Assembly (NCBI GenBank): GCA_017476305.1
Contig: JAFVAA010000886.1
Coordinates: 1 to 23,233 of the forward strand
Length of the DNA: 23,233 bases
DNA from: Lachnospiraceae bacterium
GTDB lineage: Bacteria; Bacillota; Clostridia; Lachnospirales; Lachnospiraceae
Direction: 5' to 3'
Shown: positions 16,153-23,233 of the stretch, in pieces
Numbering within the stretch: position 1 is the first letter of the stretch
Layout: each line of letters begins with the position of its first letter
Program-made: the position numbers and the translations under genes
The notes under the pieces: model-generated
Database searches by the model: none
What the model was told of the DNA's origin: nothing
What the model saw: only the letters and a program-made list of their open reading frames with translations

Positions 16153-16195
16153 CTGCTACAGCCGTTCCGGCTGCAAATGGCAGCAGCGTTTTTTT
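16153..16195 (+). terminator. Terminator-like hairpin in the divergent gap, owner unknown
   Basis: On the plus strand, CTGCT (16153-16157) pairs with AGCAG (16182-16186) around an inner CAGCCG-TTC-CGGCTG stem, followed by CG and seven T residues (16189-16195). An alternative stem GCTGC/GCAGC (16170-16184) overlaps it. No plus-strand gene lies just upstream; it could end transcripts antisense to the glmM leader. The rest of the gap 16196-16317 shows nothing else clear. Confidence 0.4.
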
Positions 16196-16317
16196 ATCAG
16201 CATGGATATCATGTTCCGGAAATCAGCTCAAATTTATCCGTAACCATAAACGGAAGGCTTCGACAAACGCCATACTATCCTTCAAAAACAGTATAAGATT
16301 ATATCAAGGGATTTTTC

Positions 16318-16336
16318 TTGAAAATGACATTTTCAA
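16318..16336. promoter_or_regulatory. Perfect 19-bp palindrome, possible operator
   Basis: TTGAAAATG and CATTTTCAA flank one central A, nine perfect pairs. It lies about 110 bases before the XRE gene and upstream of its likely promoter. It resembles an operator for a dimeric regulator; which protein binds it is unknown. Confidence 0.4.
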
Positions 16337-16360
16337 AAGGGTATTTTTCACAAACACCTT

Positions 16361-16399
16361 TTTCAACATGGCACATATTCGATAAAAAATTGCTAAAAT
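16361..16399 (+). promoter_or_regulatory. Probable promoter region of the XRE regulator
   Basis: Two overlapping options: TTTTCA, 17 bases, TAAAAA (-10 near 16384), or an extended -10 TGC-TAAAAT (16391-16399) with a poor -35. Either gives a leader of about 40-55 bases. Confidence 0.35.
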
Positions 16400-16444
16400 G
16401 ACAAAGAAAAAGAAAACTATCACTTAAGAATGAGAGGAAATCGT

Positions 16445-16801
16445 ATGGAACAGAAACACTACACCAGATTTCTAGAAACCTACAGCAAAAAAAATTTTGG
16501 GCTCAGATTATCTACCCTGAGAAGCAAAAAAGGAGTAAGTGCCAGAAAAATGAGTTTGGAATTAGGACAAAACAAAAACTACATAAACGGTATCGAATCT
16601 GGAAATCATTTCCCTACTATGCAAGCTTTCTTTGAAATCTGTTTTTATCTGAATATTTCACCTGCAGATTTTTTTTTCGAAAAGAAAGAGGAGAATTCTG
16701 ATGAGGCCGATATGACAGAACTGTTATACAGGCTCCCTCCCCATGTTTTTCAGCATCTTTCCCAAATTATTTATGATTTTATCGAAAATTCTGTTTATTA
16801 A
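16445..16801 (+). CDS. XRE-type helix-turn-helix transcriptional regulator
   Basis: 118 residues from MEQKHYTRFL. A Cro/C1-type DNA-binding domain covers about 18-77: GLRLSTLRSKKGVSARKMSLELGQNKNYINGIESG, then LPT/MQAFFEICFYLNISPADFF-like helices. A short C-terminal helical tail (about 80-118) may dimerise. Start: AGAGGA six bases before this ATG; an in-frame ATG five codons earlier lies within that site and is less likely. It sits directly upstream of cellobiose phosphorylase in the same direction (133-base gap), so it may regulate that gene or itself, but small regulators of this kind are common in Lachnospiraceae and the link is inference. Confidence 0.85.
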   Translation: MEQKHYTRFLETYSKKNFGLRLSTLRSKKGVSARKMSLELGQNKNYINGIESGNHFPTMQAFFEICFYLNISPADFFFEKKEENSDEADMTELLYRLPPHVFQHLSQIIYDFIENSVY

Positions 16802-16811
16802 GCCATTTCTC

Positions 16812-16840
16812 TTGCTTTTTAAGAGCATTTAAGTTATACT
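16812..16840 (+). promoter_or_regulatory. Predicted sigma-A promoter of cellobiose phosphorylase
   Basis: TTGCTT (16812-16817), 17-base spacer, TATACT (16835-16840). The expected start is near 16847, giving a leader of about 88 bases. No clear catabolite-response (cre) element was seen nearby. Confidence 0.7.
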
Positions 16841-16876
16841 TTTTTTATCGAATATGATGAAGATGTTGAAAGTTTT

Positions 16877-16892
16877 TTGTGCAATTTCACAA
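16877..16892. promoter_or_regulatory. Near-palindrome in the cellobiose phosphorylase leader
   Basis: TTGTGCAA and TTTCACAA are inverted repeats with one mismatch, about 30 bases past the predicted transcription start, where a repressor could block elongation. The half TTTCACAA with a following CAC also occurs at 16346-16357 upstream of the XRE gene. Confidence 0.35.
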
Positions 16893-16934
16893 CACTCATC
16901 AGAATATCTTAAAAAGAGGAAATGGAGGAGAATT

Positions 16935-19376
16935 ATGAAATTTGGATTTTTTGATGACGGGGCAAAGGAGTATGCGATCACTACCCCAAAAACGCCGCTG
17001 CCATGGATCAATTACCTGGGAAGTACGGATTTCTTTTCGCTGATATCAAACACCTGTGGTGGTTACAGCTTCTATAAAGATGCAAAGCTTCGCCGTATCA
17101 CCCGCTATCGTTATAACAATGTGCCAAGCGACGAAAACGGACGTTACTATTATATTAAGGACGGAGATACAGTCTGGAATCCTGGCTGGCAGCCGGTAAA
17201 AACCGAGCTCGATTCCTACGAATGCCGCCACGGTATGGGCTACAGCCGCTTTACTTCTACGAAGAACGGCTTGAAAGCGTCTCTGCTCGCCTTTGTACCG
17301 GTTGGCGATAACTGCGAAGTAAACCGCTTGGTCGTGACCAACGAATCAGAGGAAACCAAAAATTTCACCGTATTTTCATACATAGAATTCTGTCTGTGGA
17401 ATGCGATGGATGATATGACCAACTTCCAGCGTAATTTGAACATTGCCGAAATGGAAATCATAGATTCCACGATCTACCACAAAACAGAATACCGTGAACG
17501 CCGTAATCACTATGCAGTATACTCAGTCAACTGTCCTGTGGACGGCTTCGACACCAGCAGGGATGAATTTTTAGGTGCATACAGAGGCACAGGAAATCCA
17601 CAGGTCGTGGAGGAAGGAAAGGCACATAATTCCGTAGCCAGCGGATGGTATCCGATCGGTTCCCATCAGATCAATGTAACACTCGCACCGGGAGAATCAA
17701 AAAGCATGATTTTTGTCCTGGGATACTGCGAGAATCCAAATGACCAGAAATTCACGGCACAGGATGTGATCAATAAAAAACCGGCAGACGAGCTCTTATC
17801 CAAATATAAAACGGACGAGCAGGTCGATGCCGCTCTGAAGAAATTAAAGGATGACTGGGAGGAACTTCTTTCCAAGTTCACCATAAAATCCGACGAAGAA
17901 AAGCTGGACCGCATGGTAAATATCTGGAATCAGTACCAGTGTATGGTCACATTTAACATGTCACGTTCTGCTTCCTACTACGAATCAGGAATCGGGCGCG
18001 GTATGGGATTCAGGGATTCCTGCCAGGATCTTTTAGGCTTCGTGCATCTGATTCCGGAACGTGCGAGAGAAAGAATCATCGACATCGCCTCCACCCAGTT
18101 TGAGGATGGAAGCTCTTATCACCAGTACCAGCCTCTGACGAAGCAGGGAAATGCCGATATCGGCTCCGGCTTTAACGACGACCCGCTCTGGCTGATTGCA
18201 TGCGTTTCTGCCTACATCCGTGAGACAGGAGACACTTCGATTTTAGATGAGATGGTGCCATTCGATAACGACGCATCAAAGGCGGTTCCTCTGATGGGAC
18301 ATTTAAAGCGTTCCTTTGACTATATTGCTACGCATAAGGGACCTCATAATCTCCCACTTATCGGGCGTGCTGACTGGAACGACTGCCTGAACCTGAACTG
18401 CTTCTCTGAAAATCCGGGAGAATCCTTCCAGACTTTCGGCCCAAGTGAAGGACCAGTGGCAGAGTCTGTCTTCATCGGCGGCATGTTCGTAAAATACGGA
18501 AAAGAATATGCAGACCTCTGTGCATTTACCGGAGATCAGGCAGAAGCTGACCGCGTATTAAAAGAAGTGGAGGAAATGAATAAAGCTCTCTTAAAAGACG
18601 GCTGGGATGGCGAATGGTTCGTCCGCGCCTACGATGCAGAAAGCAGAAAGGTCGGTTCCAAGGAGTGTGAGGAAGGACAGATTTACATCGAGCCACAGGG
18701 CTTCTGTGTCCTTGCCGGTGTCGGTGTAGAGACCGGAGAGGCAAAGAAAGCTCTCGACTCTGTAAAGGAAAGGCTCGACACCAAATACGGTATCGTCCTC
18801 TTACAGCCTGCCTATACCAGATATCACTTAGAGCTTGGAGAAATCACCTCCTATCCGCCAGGATATAAAGAGAATGCCGGTATCTTCTGCCACAATAACC
18901 CTTGGGTTTCCTGCGCAGAAACCGTCATCGGACGCGGAAACAGAGCGTTTGAAATTTATAGAAGAACCTGCCCGGCTTACATCGAGGACATCAGTGAAAT
19001 CCACTGCACCGAGCCTTATGTATATTCCCAGATGATCGCAGGAAAGGATGCGAAATTCTTCGGACAGGCAAAGAACAGCTGGCTTACAGGTACCGCTGCG
19101 TGGACATTTGTAAATGTGTCCCAGTATATTTTAGGTGTCGTACCTACTCTTACAGGACTTAGCGTAGATCCTTGCGTTCCTTCTGAAATGGGTACAGGAT
19201 TTACGATGACACGTAAGTACAGGGAAGGCGTTTATAAGATCAAAGTCGAAAATCCAAACAAAGTAGAAAAAGGGGTTGTAAAACTTATTGTAGACGGCAA
19301 GGAGTACACAGACACCACTGTCATTCCTTACGAAAAAGGAAAGACAGAATACGATGTCACTGTCGTAATGGGATAG
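16935..19376 (+). CDS. cbp: Cellobiose phosphorylase (GH94)
   Basis: 813 residues from [18 protein letters not shown], matching the known start and length of the clostridial enzyme. Phosphorolyses cellobiose to alpha-glucose 1-phosphate and glucose inside the cell, saving one ATP per disaccharide. An N-terminal beta-sandwich (about 1-280) is followed by an (alpha/alpha)6 barrel. The catalytic acid is D483 in ADWNDCLN; other conserved stretches are [13 protein letters not shown] (350-362), [27 protein letters not shown] and [11 protein letters not shown]. Start: GGAGG six bases before the ATG at 16935; a longer reading from 16854 has no ribosome-binding site and adds 27 non-conserved residues. 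It has its own promoter and a strong terminator. No cellobiose transporter is in the window, so uptake is encoded elsewhere. Confidence 0.97.
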   Translation: MKFGFFDDGAKEYAITTPKTPLPWINYLGSTDFFSLISNTCGGYSFYKDAKLRRITRYRYNNVPSDENGRYYYIKDGDTVWNPGWQPVKTELDSYECRHGMGYSRFTSTKNGLKASLLAFVPVGDNCEVNRLVVTNESEETKNFTVFSYIEFCLWNAMDDMTNFQRNLNIAEMEIIDSTIYHKTEYRERRNHYAVYSVNCPVDGFDTSRDEFLGAYRGTGNPQVVEEGKAHNSVASGWYPIGSHQINVTLAPGESKSMIFVLGYCENPNDQKFTAQDVINKKPADELLSKYKTDEQVDAALKKLKDDWEELLSKFTIKSDEEKLDRMVNIWNQYQCMVTFNMSRSASYYESGIGRGMGFRDSCQDLLGFVHLIPERARERIIDIASTQFEDGSSYHQYQPLTKQGNADIGSGFNDDPLWLIACVSAYIRETGDTSILDEMVPFDNDASKAVPLMGHLKRSFDYIATHKGPHNLPLIGRADWNDCLNLNCFSENPGESFQTFGPSEGPVAESVFIGGMFVKYGKEYADLCAFTGDQAEADRVLKEVEEMNKALLKDGWDGEWFVRAYDAESRKVGSKECEEGQIYIEPQGFCVLAGVGVETGEAKKALDSVKERLDTKYGIVLLQPAYTRYHLELGEITSYPPGYKENAGIFCHNNPWVSCAETVIGRGNRAFEIYRRTCPAYIEDISEIHCTEPYVYSQMIAGKDAKFFGQAKNSWLTGTAAWTFVNVSQYILGVVPTLTGLSVDPCVPSEMGTGFTMTRKYREGVYKIKVENPNKVEKGVVKLIVDGKEYTDTTVIPYEKGKTEYDVTVVMG

Positions 19377-19419
19377 AACAGACAGGCATCTATACGAAAA
19401 TATATACCACAAAGCATAA

Positions 19420-19458
19420 AAAAATGCACATCCTTTTATCAACCGGATGTGCATTTTT
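19420..19458. terminator. Intrinsic terminator after cellobiose phosphorylase
   Basis: The 14-base arms 19420-19433 and 19445-19458 pair perfectly around an 11-base loop, with T and A runs at the two ends, so it can work in both directions. It lies between convergent genes, 45 bases past the cbp stop. Confidence 0.85.
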
Positions 19459-19468
19459 CCTATAAAGT

Positions 19469-19498
19469 AAAAAAAGAGATGTAAACTTCACACCTCTT
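19469..19498 (-). terminator. Intrinsic terminator of the unknown gene at 19541-20182
   Basis: On the minus strand, 19497-19490 pairs with 19482-19475 (eight pairs, one G-U that would be a mismatch on the plus strand), followed by seven T residues (19475-19469). Confidence 0.7.
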
Positions 19499-19540
19499 CC
19501 CAATCTGTTTTTTCTATTTTAAAACCCGGATAATTCAAGC

Positions 19541-20182
19541 CTATACCCTGCTATTTTGCGCTAACTCGCCAATCTGTTCGCACTGCACTTTAAGTACCGT
19601 AAACATGCTATACCGCATGGTAATCGCAAACGGATTCCCGCCTTCCCTCCGGTCCTCCTCCTGCTCTTTTCTCTCCTTATTCGCATAATATCTTTCTGAC
19701 TCCGAATTTTTCTTCTTTCTTTTTTCTATAGACTGCGGAAGCCTCGCATAAGCAGCAGACTTCATAAAATCACCCGCCTCTTTATTGATCATGGCAATGA
19801 CATACGCTTTATCCGGATCCTTATCCGCCCCCGCTAAAGCAATAGAAACTGCATGATGTACCTCTTCCTTTGATTTCGCATGCTTTAGCTGGTTACGGAG
19901 CATTTTCCGCTTCATTTCGATTTTCAGAGCCACCCTGTATAAATCAGGATGATACATCTTTAAATACTCCATCTCCTTTGCAGAAAGTTTCTCTCCGTTT
20001 TTCAGCTTCCACTCAATCCTGCTGTCCATCGCCTTTTTTTCCTCATCCGTCATCTCAAATCTTTCCTGCACCATTTCTGCGATGGCATCCTTGATCATTC
20101 TCCCGGCTTCCATCCCGGAGGTCAAATCCCCATCTTCGCGATTTCTGTCCTCCGTCAAAGTTTTAAACATAAAATTCGTCAT
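19541..20182 (-). CDS. Unknown charged, mostly helical protein
   Basis: 213 residues; no family recognised. It is rich in Lys, Glu, Arg and Met, has no signal peptide or membrane segment and is probably cytoplasmic. Long amphipathic helices are likely at about 25-50 and 60-105. A highly basic and acidic stretch (about 150-180, KRKKKNSES...KERKEQEEDRRE) could be coiled coil or disordered. A less charged C-terminal segment (NPFAITMRYSMFTVLKVQCEQIGELAQ) is the most distinctive part. Start: GAGGAGG directly upstream of the ATG; an in-frame TTG five codons earlier lies ahead of it. It is 132 bases after rmlC on the same strand and has its own terminator. No clear promoter was found in that gap, so it may be read with the rml genes. 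Confidence 0.75.
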   Translation of the reverse strand: MTNFMFKTLTEDRNREDGDLTSGMEAGRMIKDAIAEMVQERFEMTDEEKKAMDSRIEWKLKNGEKLSAKEMEYLKMYHPDLYRVALKIEMKRKMLRNQLKHAKSKEEVHHAVSIALAGADKDPDKAYVIAMINKEAGDFMKSAAYARLPQSIEKRKKKNSESERYYANKERKEQEEDRREGGNPFAITMRYSMFTVLKVQCEQIGELAQNSRV

Positions 20183-20314
20183 TTTTCTCCTCCTCAAGCC
20201 CTGTTCTTATGTAGAATTTCTTTTCAAACGTTACACTATGCCCCCATGTCGTACACCAGGGACACTTTTATAATATTTCGGCTATTCTGCCCTTCTGCCT
20301 TAGTTGGAATCCTT

Positions 20315-20923
20315 CTAAAACCGGAACGTATCCTTTAACCCCAGCCATTTTTCATCCCGCTCAATGATATTCAGTTTCGTTCCATCGGTCATATGATATC
20401 CTGCTGCAGAAGCATTCCCCGGATAGTCTCCCACCAATTCCGGCCACTCTATCCCAATTTCCGGATCGTTCCAGGCAAGTCCGCCTTCATCCCCCGGATG
20501 ATAAAAATCGGTACACTTATAGCAGAAGACCGCAGTATCCGAAAGCACGTAATAGCCATGCGCAAACCCCTTTGGTACATAAAAGTGTTTAAAATTTTCC
20601 TCTGAAAGCTCTACGCCGAACCACTTTCCGTATGTTTTACTATCCGCACGCAAATCGACCACTACATCAAAGACACGCCCCTGTGCCGCATGCACCAGCT
20701 TTCCCTGTGGAAATTGCTTTTGAAAATGCAGTCCCCGAAGCACTCCTTTTTTCGAAGAAGACTGATTATCCTGAACGAATTCCATCGTAAGACCTGCTTC
20801 CTCCATATCCCTTTTATTATACATTTCCACGAAATAGCCACGTTCATCCCGAAACACCTTTGGCTCAATCACACAAAGTCCCTCAATACCGCCCACATTT
20901 TTTTCCACTTTAATCTGTCCCAT
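20315..20923 (-). CDS. rfbC: dTDP-4-dehydrorhamnose 3,5-epimerase
   Basis: 202 residues. Third step of dTDP-L-rhamnose synthesis for cell-surface polysaccharides. Cupin fold with QSSSKKGVLRGLHFQ (catalytic H66), DVVVDLRADSKTYGKW, VPKGFAHGYYVLSD (117-129) and the YKCTDFY segment with the catalytic tyrosine. Start: the ATG at 20923 lies six bases after GGGAGG; an ATG two codons earlier directly touches that site. Its start overlaps the end of rmlD by 14 bases, indicating translational coupling. The first two pathway genes (rfbA, rfbB) are not in the window. Confidence 0.95.
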   Translation of the reverse strand: MGQIKVEKNVGGIEGLCVIEPKVFRDERGYFVEMYNKRDMEEAGLTMEFVQDNQSSSKKGVLRGLHFQKQFPQGKLVHAAQGRVFDVVVDLRADSKTYGKWFGVELSEENFKHFYVPKGFAHGYYVLSDTAVFCYKCTDFYHPGDEGGLAWNDPEIGIEWPELVGDYPGNASAAGYHMTDGTKLNIIERDEKWLGLKDTFRF

Positions 20924-21899
20924 TTTCATCCTCCCTCTTTTCTTCTAACTCTCTTAGGTATCTCCCCAATGCATCCTTCCAGTCCGGCAGTGGTAAAAAT
21001 CCCTGCTCTTTAAGCTTCCTTTTATCCAGCCTGCTGTTAAACGGACGTTTTGCTTTCGATATCCCATACTCCTCCGTGGTCACCGGAATCACCTTTGTCT
21101 CCTCTTCGCTACACTCCGCATATCCCAGTGCATAAGCCTGCCTGAAAATCTCCCTCGTAAAATCATACCAGCTGATATAACCTCCCTCATTTGTTGCATG
21201 GTAATACCCGTACTTTTCCGTCTCTGCCAGATCCACCAAAAGTCTTGCCAGATCATAAGTATACGTCGGCGTCCCGATCTGATCAGAAACCACTCGGATC
21301 GTATCATATTTTTTTGCCAGAGAAAGCATCGTTTTAATAAAATTATTTCCGTTTTTCCCAAACACCCATGCAATCCGCACGATGAAAAACTTTTCTAAAA
21401 GCTCTGCTACTGCCTGCTCTCCGAAAAGCTTTGACCTCCCATATACATTAAGCGGTTTATAATCCTTACAGTCCGGCTCCCAGGGCTTTTCCCCCTGCCC
21501 GTCAAACACATAATCCGTACTGATATACATCATTCTGCACGAGAGCTTTTTACAAGCAAGCGCGATATTTCTCGTTCCACCTGCATTTACCGCCATGACC
21601 TTATCCTGATTTTCCTCTGCTGCATCCACAGCAGTCCATGCGGCACAGTGAATCACGACATCCGGCTTTATTTTCTCTAATACCCTTTCTACAGCCGGAG
21701 CATCTGTGATATCCAACGGAACATATTGAAATTTTCCTCCATTCAAAACTCCTTGATATGTTTCATTGGGCACATATTGAATTTTTTCCGGACACTCCGC
21801 AGAAAGATCACTTCCCACCGTCTCACAGTCTCTTTTCAAAAGTTCATTTACCACATCAAACCCTAACTGTCCCGCTACACCTGTCACAAGTACCTTCAT
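20910..21899 (-). CDS. rfbD: dTDP-4-dehydrorhamnose reductase
   Basis: 329 residues, slightly longer than the usual 280-300. Last step of dTDP-L-rhamnose synthesis, an NAD(P)H-dependent short-chain reductase with an extended Rossmann fold. TGVAGQLG (6-13) binds the cofactor; STDYVFDG (127-134) and Y153-x3-K157 (YGRSK) are the catalytic parts. Extra length is visible between residues 33 and 58, where an insert contains two similar QYVP segments. Start: ATG overlaps the folA stop codon as ATGA, so translation is coupled. It shares its 3' end with rmlC. Confidence 0.95.
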   Translation of the reverse strand: MKVLVTGVAGQLGFDVVNELLKRDCETVGSDLSAECPEKIQYVPNETYQGVLNGGKFQYVPLDITDAPAVERVLEKIKPDVVIHCAAWTAVDAAEENQDKVMAVNAGGTRNIALACKKLSCRMMYISTDYVFDGQGEKPWEPDCKDYKPLNVYGRSKLFGEQAVAELLEKFFIVRIAWVFGKNGNNFIKTMLSLAKKYDTIRVVSDQIGTPTYTYDLARLLVDLAETEKYGYYHATNEGGYISWYDFTREIFRQAYALGYAECSEEETKVIPVTTEEYGISKAKRPFNSRLDKRKLKEQGFLPLPDWKDALGRYLRELEEKREDENGTD

Positions 21900-22414
21900 A
21901 AAACATCATCCTTTCGCTCCAGCCGTTCCTTCCTCTGATAAATCGTAAAAAAATACTCAATATCATAATACGTCTGCTCCTCAGAATCATGTGTCATCAC
22001 CCAATCCCCGGAAGCATCCAGATTTTCAAAAAACGTATCCGCATCATATTTATAATTCACCTTTGTCACATACGCCACATCACAATACGGCAGAAACTGC
22101 CGATATACCTGCCCGCCACCTACGATAAAAATATCCTCCGACGCATACCCGGAAAGCTCCTTCAGTGCCTCTTCCATACTATGCACGACTGTCGCCTTCC
22201 CGAATTTGTAATCCCTTTTTCCGGTCAGCACAATATTTGTTCTCCCCTTTAACTCCGTCCCCCCCGGCAGCCCCTCCATCGTTTTCCTGCCGCCTAAAAT
22301 CACTTTTCCCATCGTATGCTCCTGAAAGAGTTTTTTATCCCTCGGAATACTGACTAACAGTTTATCCTTCCATCCAATTCCCCAGTTTGCATCTACACAG
22401 ACAATTAAATTCAT
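21896..22414 (-). CDS. folA: Dihydrofolate reductase
   Basis: 172 residues from MNLIVCVDANWGIG. Reduces dihydrofolate to tetrahydrofolate with NADPH, needed for thymidylate and one-carbon metabolism. The active-site acidic residue lies in SIPRDKKLFQ; GRKTMEGLP, VLTGKRDY and IFIVGGGQVYRQFLPYCD are the cofactor and substrate motifs. Start: GGAGAG six bases before this ATG; a frame open 41 codons further upstream has no family similarity and is rejected. It overlaps rmlD by four bases and lies about 100 bases after hflX. No thymidylate synthase gene is in the window. Confidence 0.95.
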   Translation of the reverse strand: MNLIVCVDANWGIGWKDKLLVSIPRDKKLFQEHTMGKVILGGRKTMEGLPGGTELKGRTNIVLTGKRDYKFGKATVVHSMEEALKELSGYASEDIFIVGGGQVYRQFLPYCDVAYVTKVNYKYDADTFFENLDASGDWVMTHDSEEQTYYDIEYFFTIYQRKERLERKDDVL

Positions 22415-22517
22415 ACCACTCTCTCCTGTTTTCAAACAAAAAGTCTTTTTGCACCCGGTATGACTGCTGCATACAGTCCCATTCAAATCCCCGGATACAC
22501 TTTTTCCAACTTTATAT

Positions 22518-23233
22518 CTACTGTTTTTCTTTTTCAAATAAATAACGATATTTTTGATCTATATACGCCTTCACATAAGTCCCTTCATTCCGGTACTCTT
22601 CTTCTACAATCTGTCCGAGCTTTCTAAGCTGATTCATCAGGCCGCCCTCTTCATAGGAAAAAACCTTTTCCAAAAGAATTTTCTTTCCCCTCGCTGCATC
22701 ACTGACCAAAGCCAGCATCTCCTCAATTCCCTTTCCGTACTTTGCGGAAATCCGAACCGTTTCATCTGCATTTAAATCTTTTAAACTATCCTCCGATTCA
22801 TACCGGTCAATCTTATTAAAAGCCGTAATGACCGGTTTATCCTTTACCTCCAGTCTCTGAAGTGTCTCATACACAATCCGCATCTGCAGATCCATATCTG
22901 AATTCGAACAATCCACCACATGCAAAATCACATCCGCATATTTCGCTTCCTCTAAGGTACTGCGAAACGCCTGAATCAGATGATGCGGCAGCTTCGAGAT
23001 AAACCCCACCGTATCTGTAAACAGAAGCTCCTCTCCGCTCTCCATCTCCAGTTTTCTCGTCGTCGGATCCAGAGTCGCAAAAAGCTTGTCCTCCGAAAGC
23101 ACACCTGCTCCGGTCAGATGATTTAAAAGCGTAGACTTTCCCGCATTCGTATACCCCACGATCGCCACTACCGGAACCGGATTTTCCTGTCTTTTCTTCC
23201 GCGTGGTCTCCCTGTTTTTCTGTACCCGGAAAA
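22518..23233 (-). CDS. hflX: GTPase HflX, C-terminal part
   Basis: The gene runs off the right edge, so only about the last 238 residues are here. A ribosome-associated GTPase that can split stalled or heat-damaged 70S ribosomes in other bacteria. Visible: the end of the helical linker (RVQKNRETTRKKRQENPVP), G1 GYTNAGKST, a TLDPTTRKL switch, G3 DTVGFI, the conserved LPHHLIQAFRSTLEEA, and G4 NKID. An apparent start near 23168 is a GTG valine inside the domain (VPVVAIVGYTNAGK), not a real start. folA follows after about 100 bases; no clear terminator or promoter was found in that gap. Confidence 0.95.
   Translation of the reverse strand, partial: FRVQKNRETTRKKRQENPVPVVAIVGYTNAGKSTLLNHLTGAGVLSEDKLFATLDPTTRKLEMESGEELLFTDTVGFISKLPHHLIQAFRSTLEEAKYADVILHVVDCSNSDMDLQMRIVYETLQRLEVKDKPVITAFNKIDRYESEDSLKDLNADETVRISAKYGKGIEEMLALVSDAARGKKILLEKVFSYEEGGLMNQLRKLGQIVEEEYRNEGTYVKAYIDQKYRYLFEKEKQ

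Noticed and set aside
16075..16296. Possible 73-residue plus-strand protein in the glmM-XRE gap
   Set aside because: It has no ribosome-binding site, crosses the terminator-like hairpin and the glmM promoter, and has no recognisable similarity.
16854..16934. 27-residue N-terminal extension of cellobiose phosphorylase
   Set aside because: There is no ribosome-binding site at 16854. The family start and a strong GGAGG place the start at 16935, and this stretch is leader RNA.
22415..22537. 41-residue N-terminal extension of dihydrofolate reductase
   Set aside because: It is not conserved in the family and a good ribosome-binding site precedes the internal ATG at 22414.

Overview
The window looks like chromosomal DNA from a Gram-positive Clostridia, most likely a Lachnospiraceae gut or rumen bacterium. 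The reasons are the lachnospiral style of several proteins (an 811-813 aa clostridial cellobiose phosphorylase, a short XRE regulator, a Firmicutes PheS with a four-Cys insert), strong GGAGG ribosome-binding sites, A/T-rich intergenic DNA and intrinsic terminators. The genus is not determined. No rRNA, tRNA, CRISPR array, transposase or prophage gene was found.

Layout. Positions 1-320 hold the first nine codons of a gene leaving the window, its promoter, a short palindrome and the amt terminator. Positions 321-2102 encode an ammonium channel fused to a P-II signalling domain. Its roughly 300-bp upstream region holds a direct-repeat cluster, a consensus sigma-A promoter, an early intrinsic terminator and a palindrome. 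Positions 2404-4242 carry three small membrane genes (an unknown anchored protein, a small three-helix protein and a VanZ-family protein), split by a 162-bp hairpin element. Positions 4333-13048, all on the minus strand, form a compact run: clpP, clpX, engB, a ddl-murF fusion, pheS, pheT. Trigger factor (tig) lies upstream with its own promoter and glmM lies upstream of that. Most gaps in this run are under 100 bp and no clear internal terminator was seen. It links protein quality control, ribosome assembly, tRNA charging and peptidoglycan precursor synthesis.

The only plus-strand genes are at 16445-19376: an XRE-type regulator and cellobiose phosphorylase, which has its own good promoter and is closed by a strong terminator. 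Minus-strand genes resume at 19541 with an unknown charged protein, then rmlC, rmlD and folA in overlapping or tight order, and the 3' part of hflX at the right edge.

The least ordinary points are the Amt-P-II fusion with its attenuator-like leader, the Ddl-MurF fusion (the last two steps that build UDP-MurNAc-pentapeptide in one chain), and a family of short inverted repeats with ends like TTAGGAACTGTT at four intergenic sites. I saw no candidate for a wholly new multi-gene system; most genes are conserved housekeeping genes.
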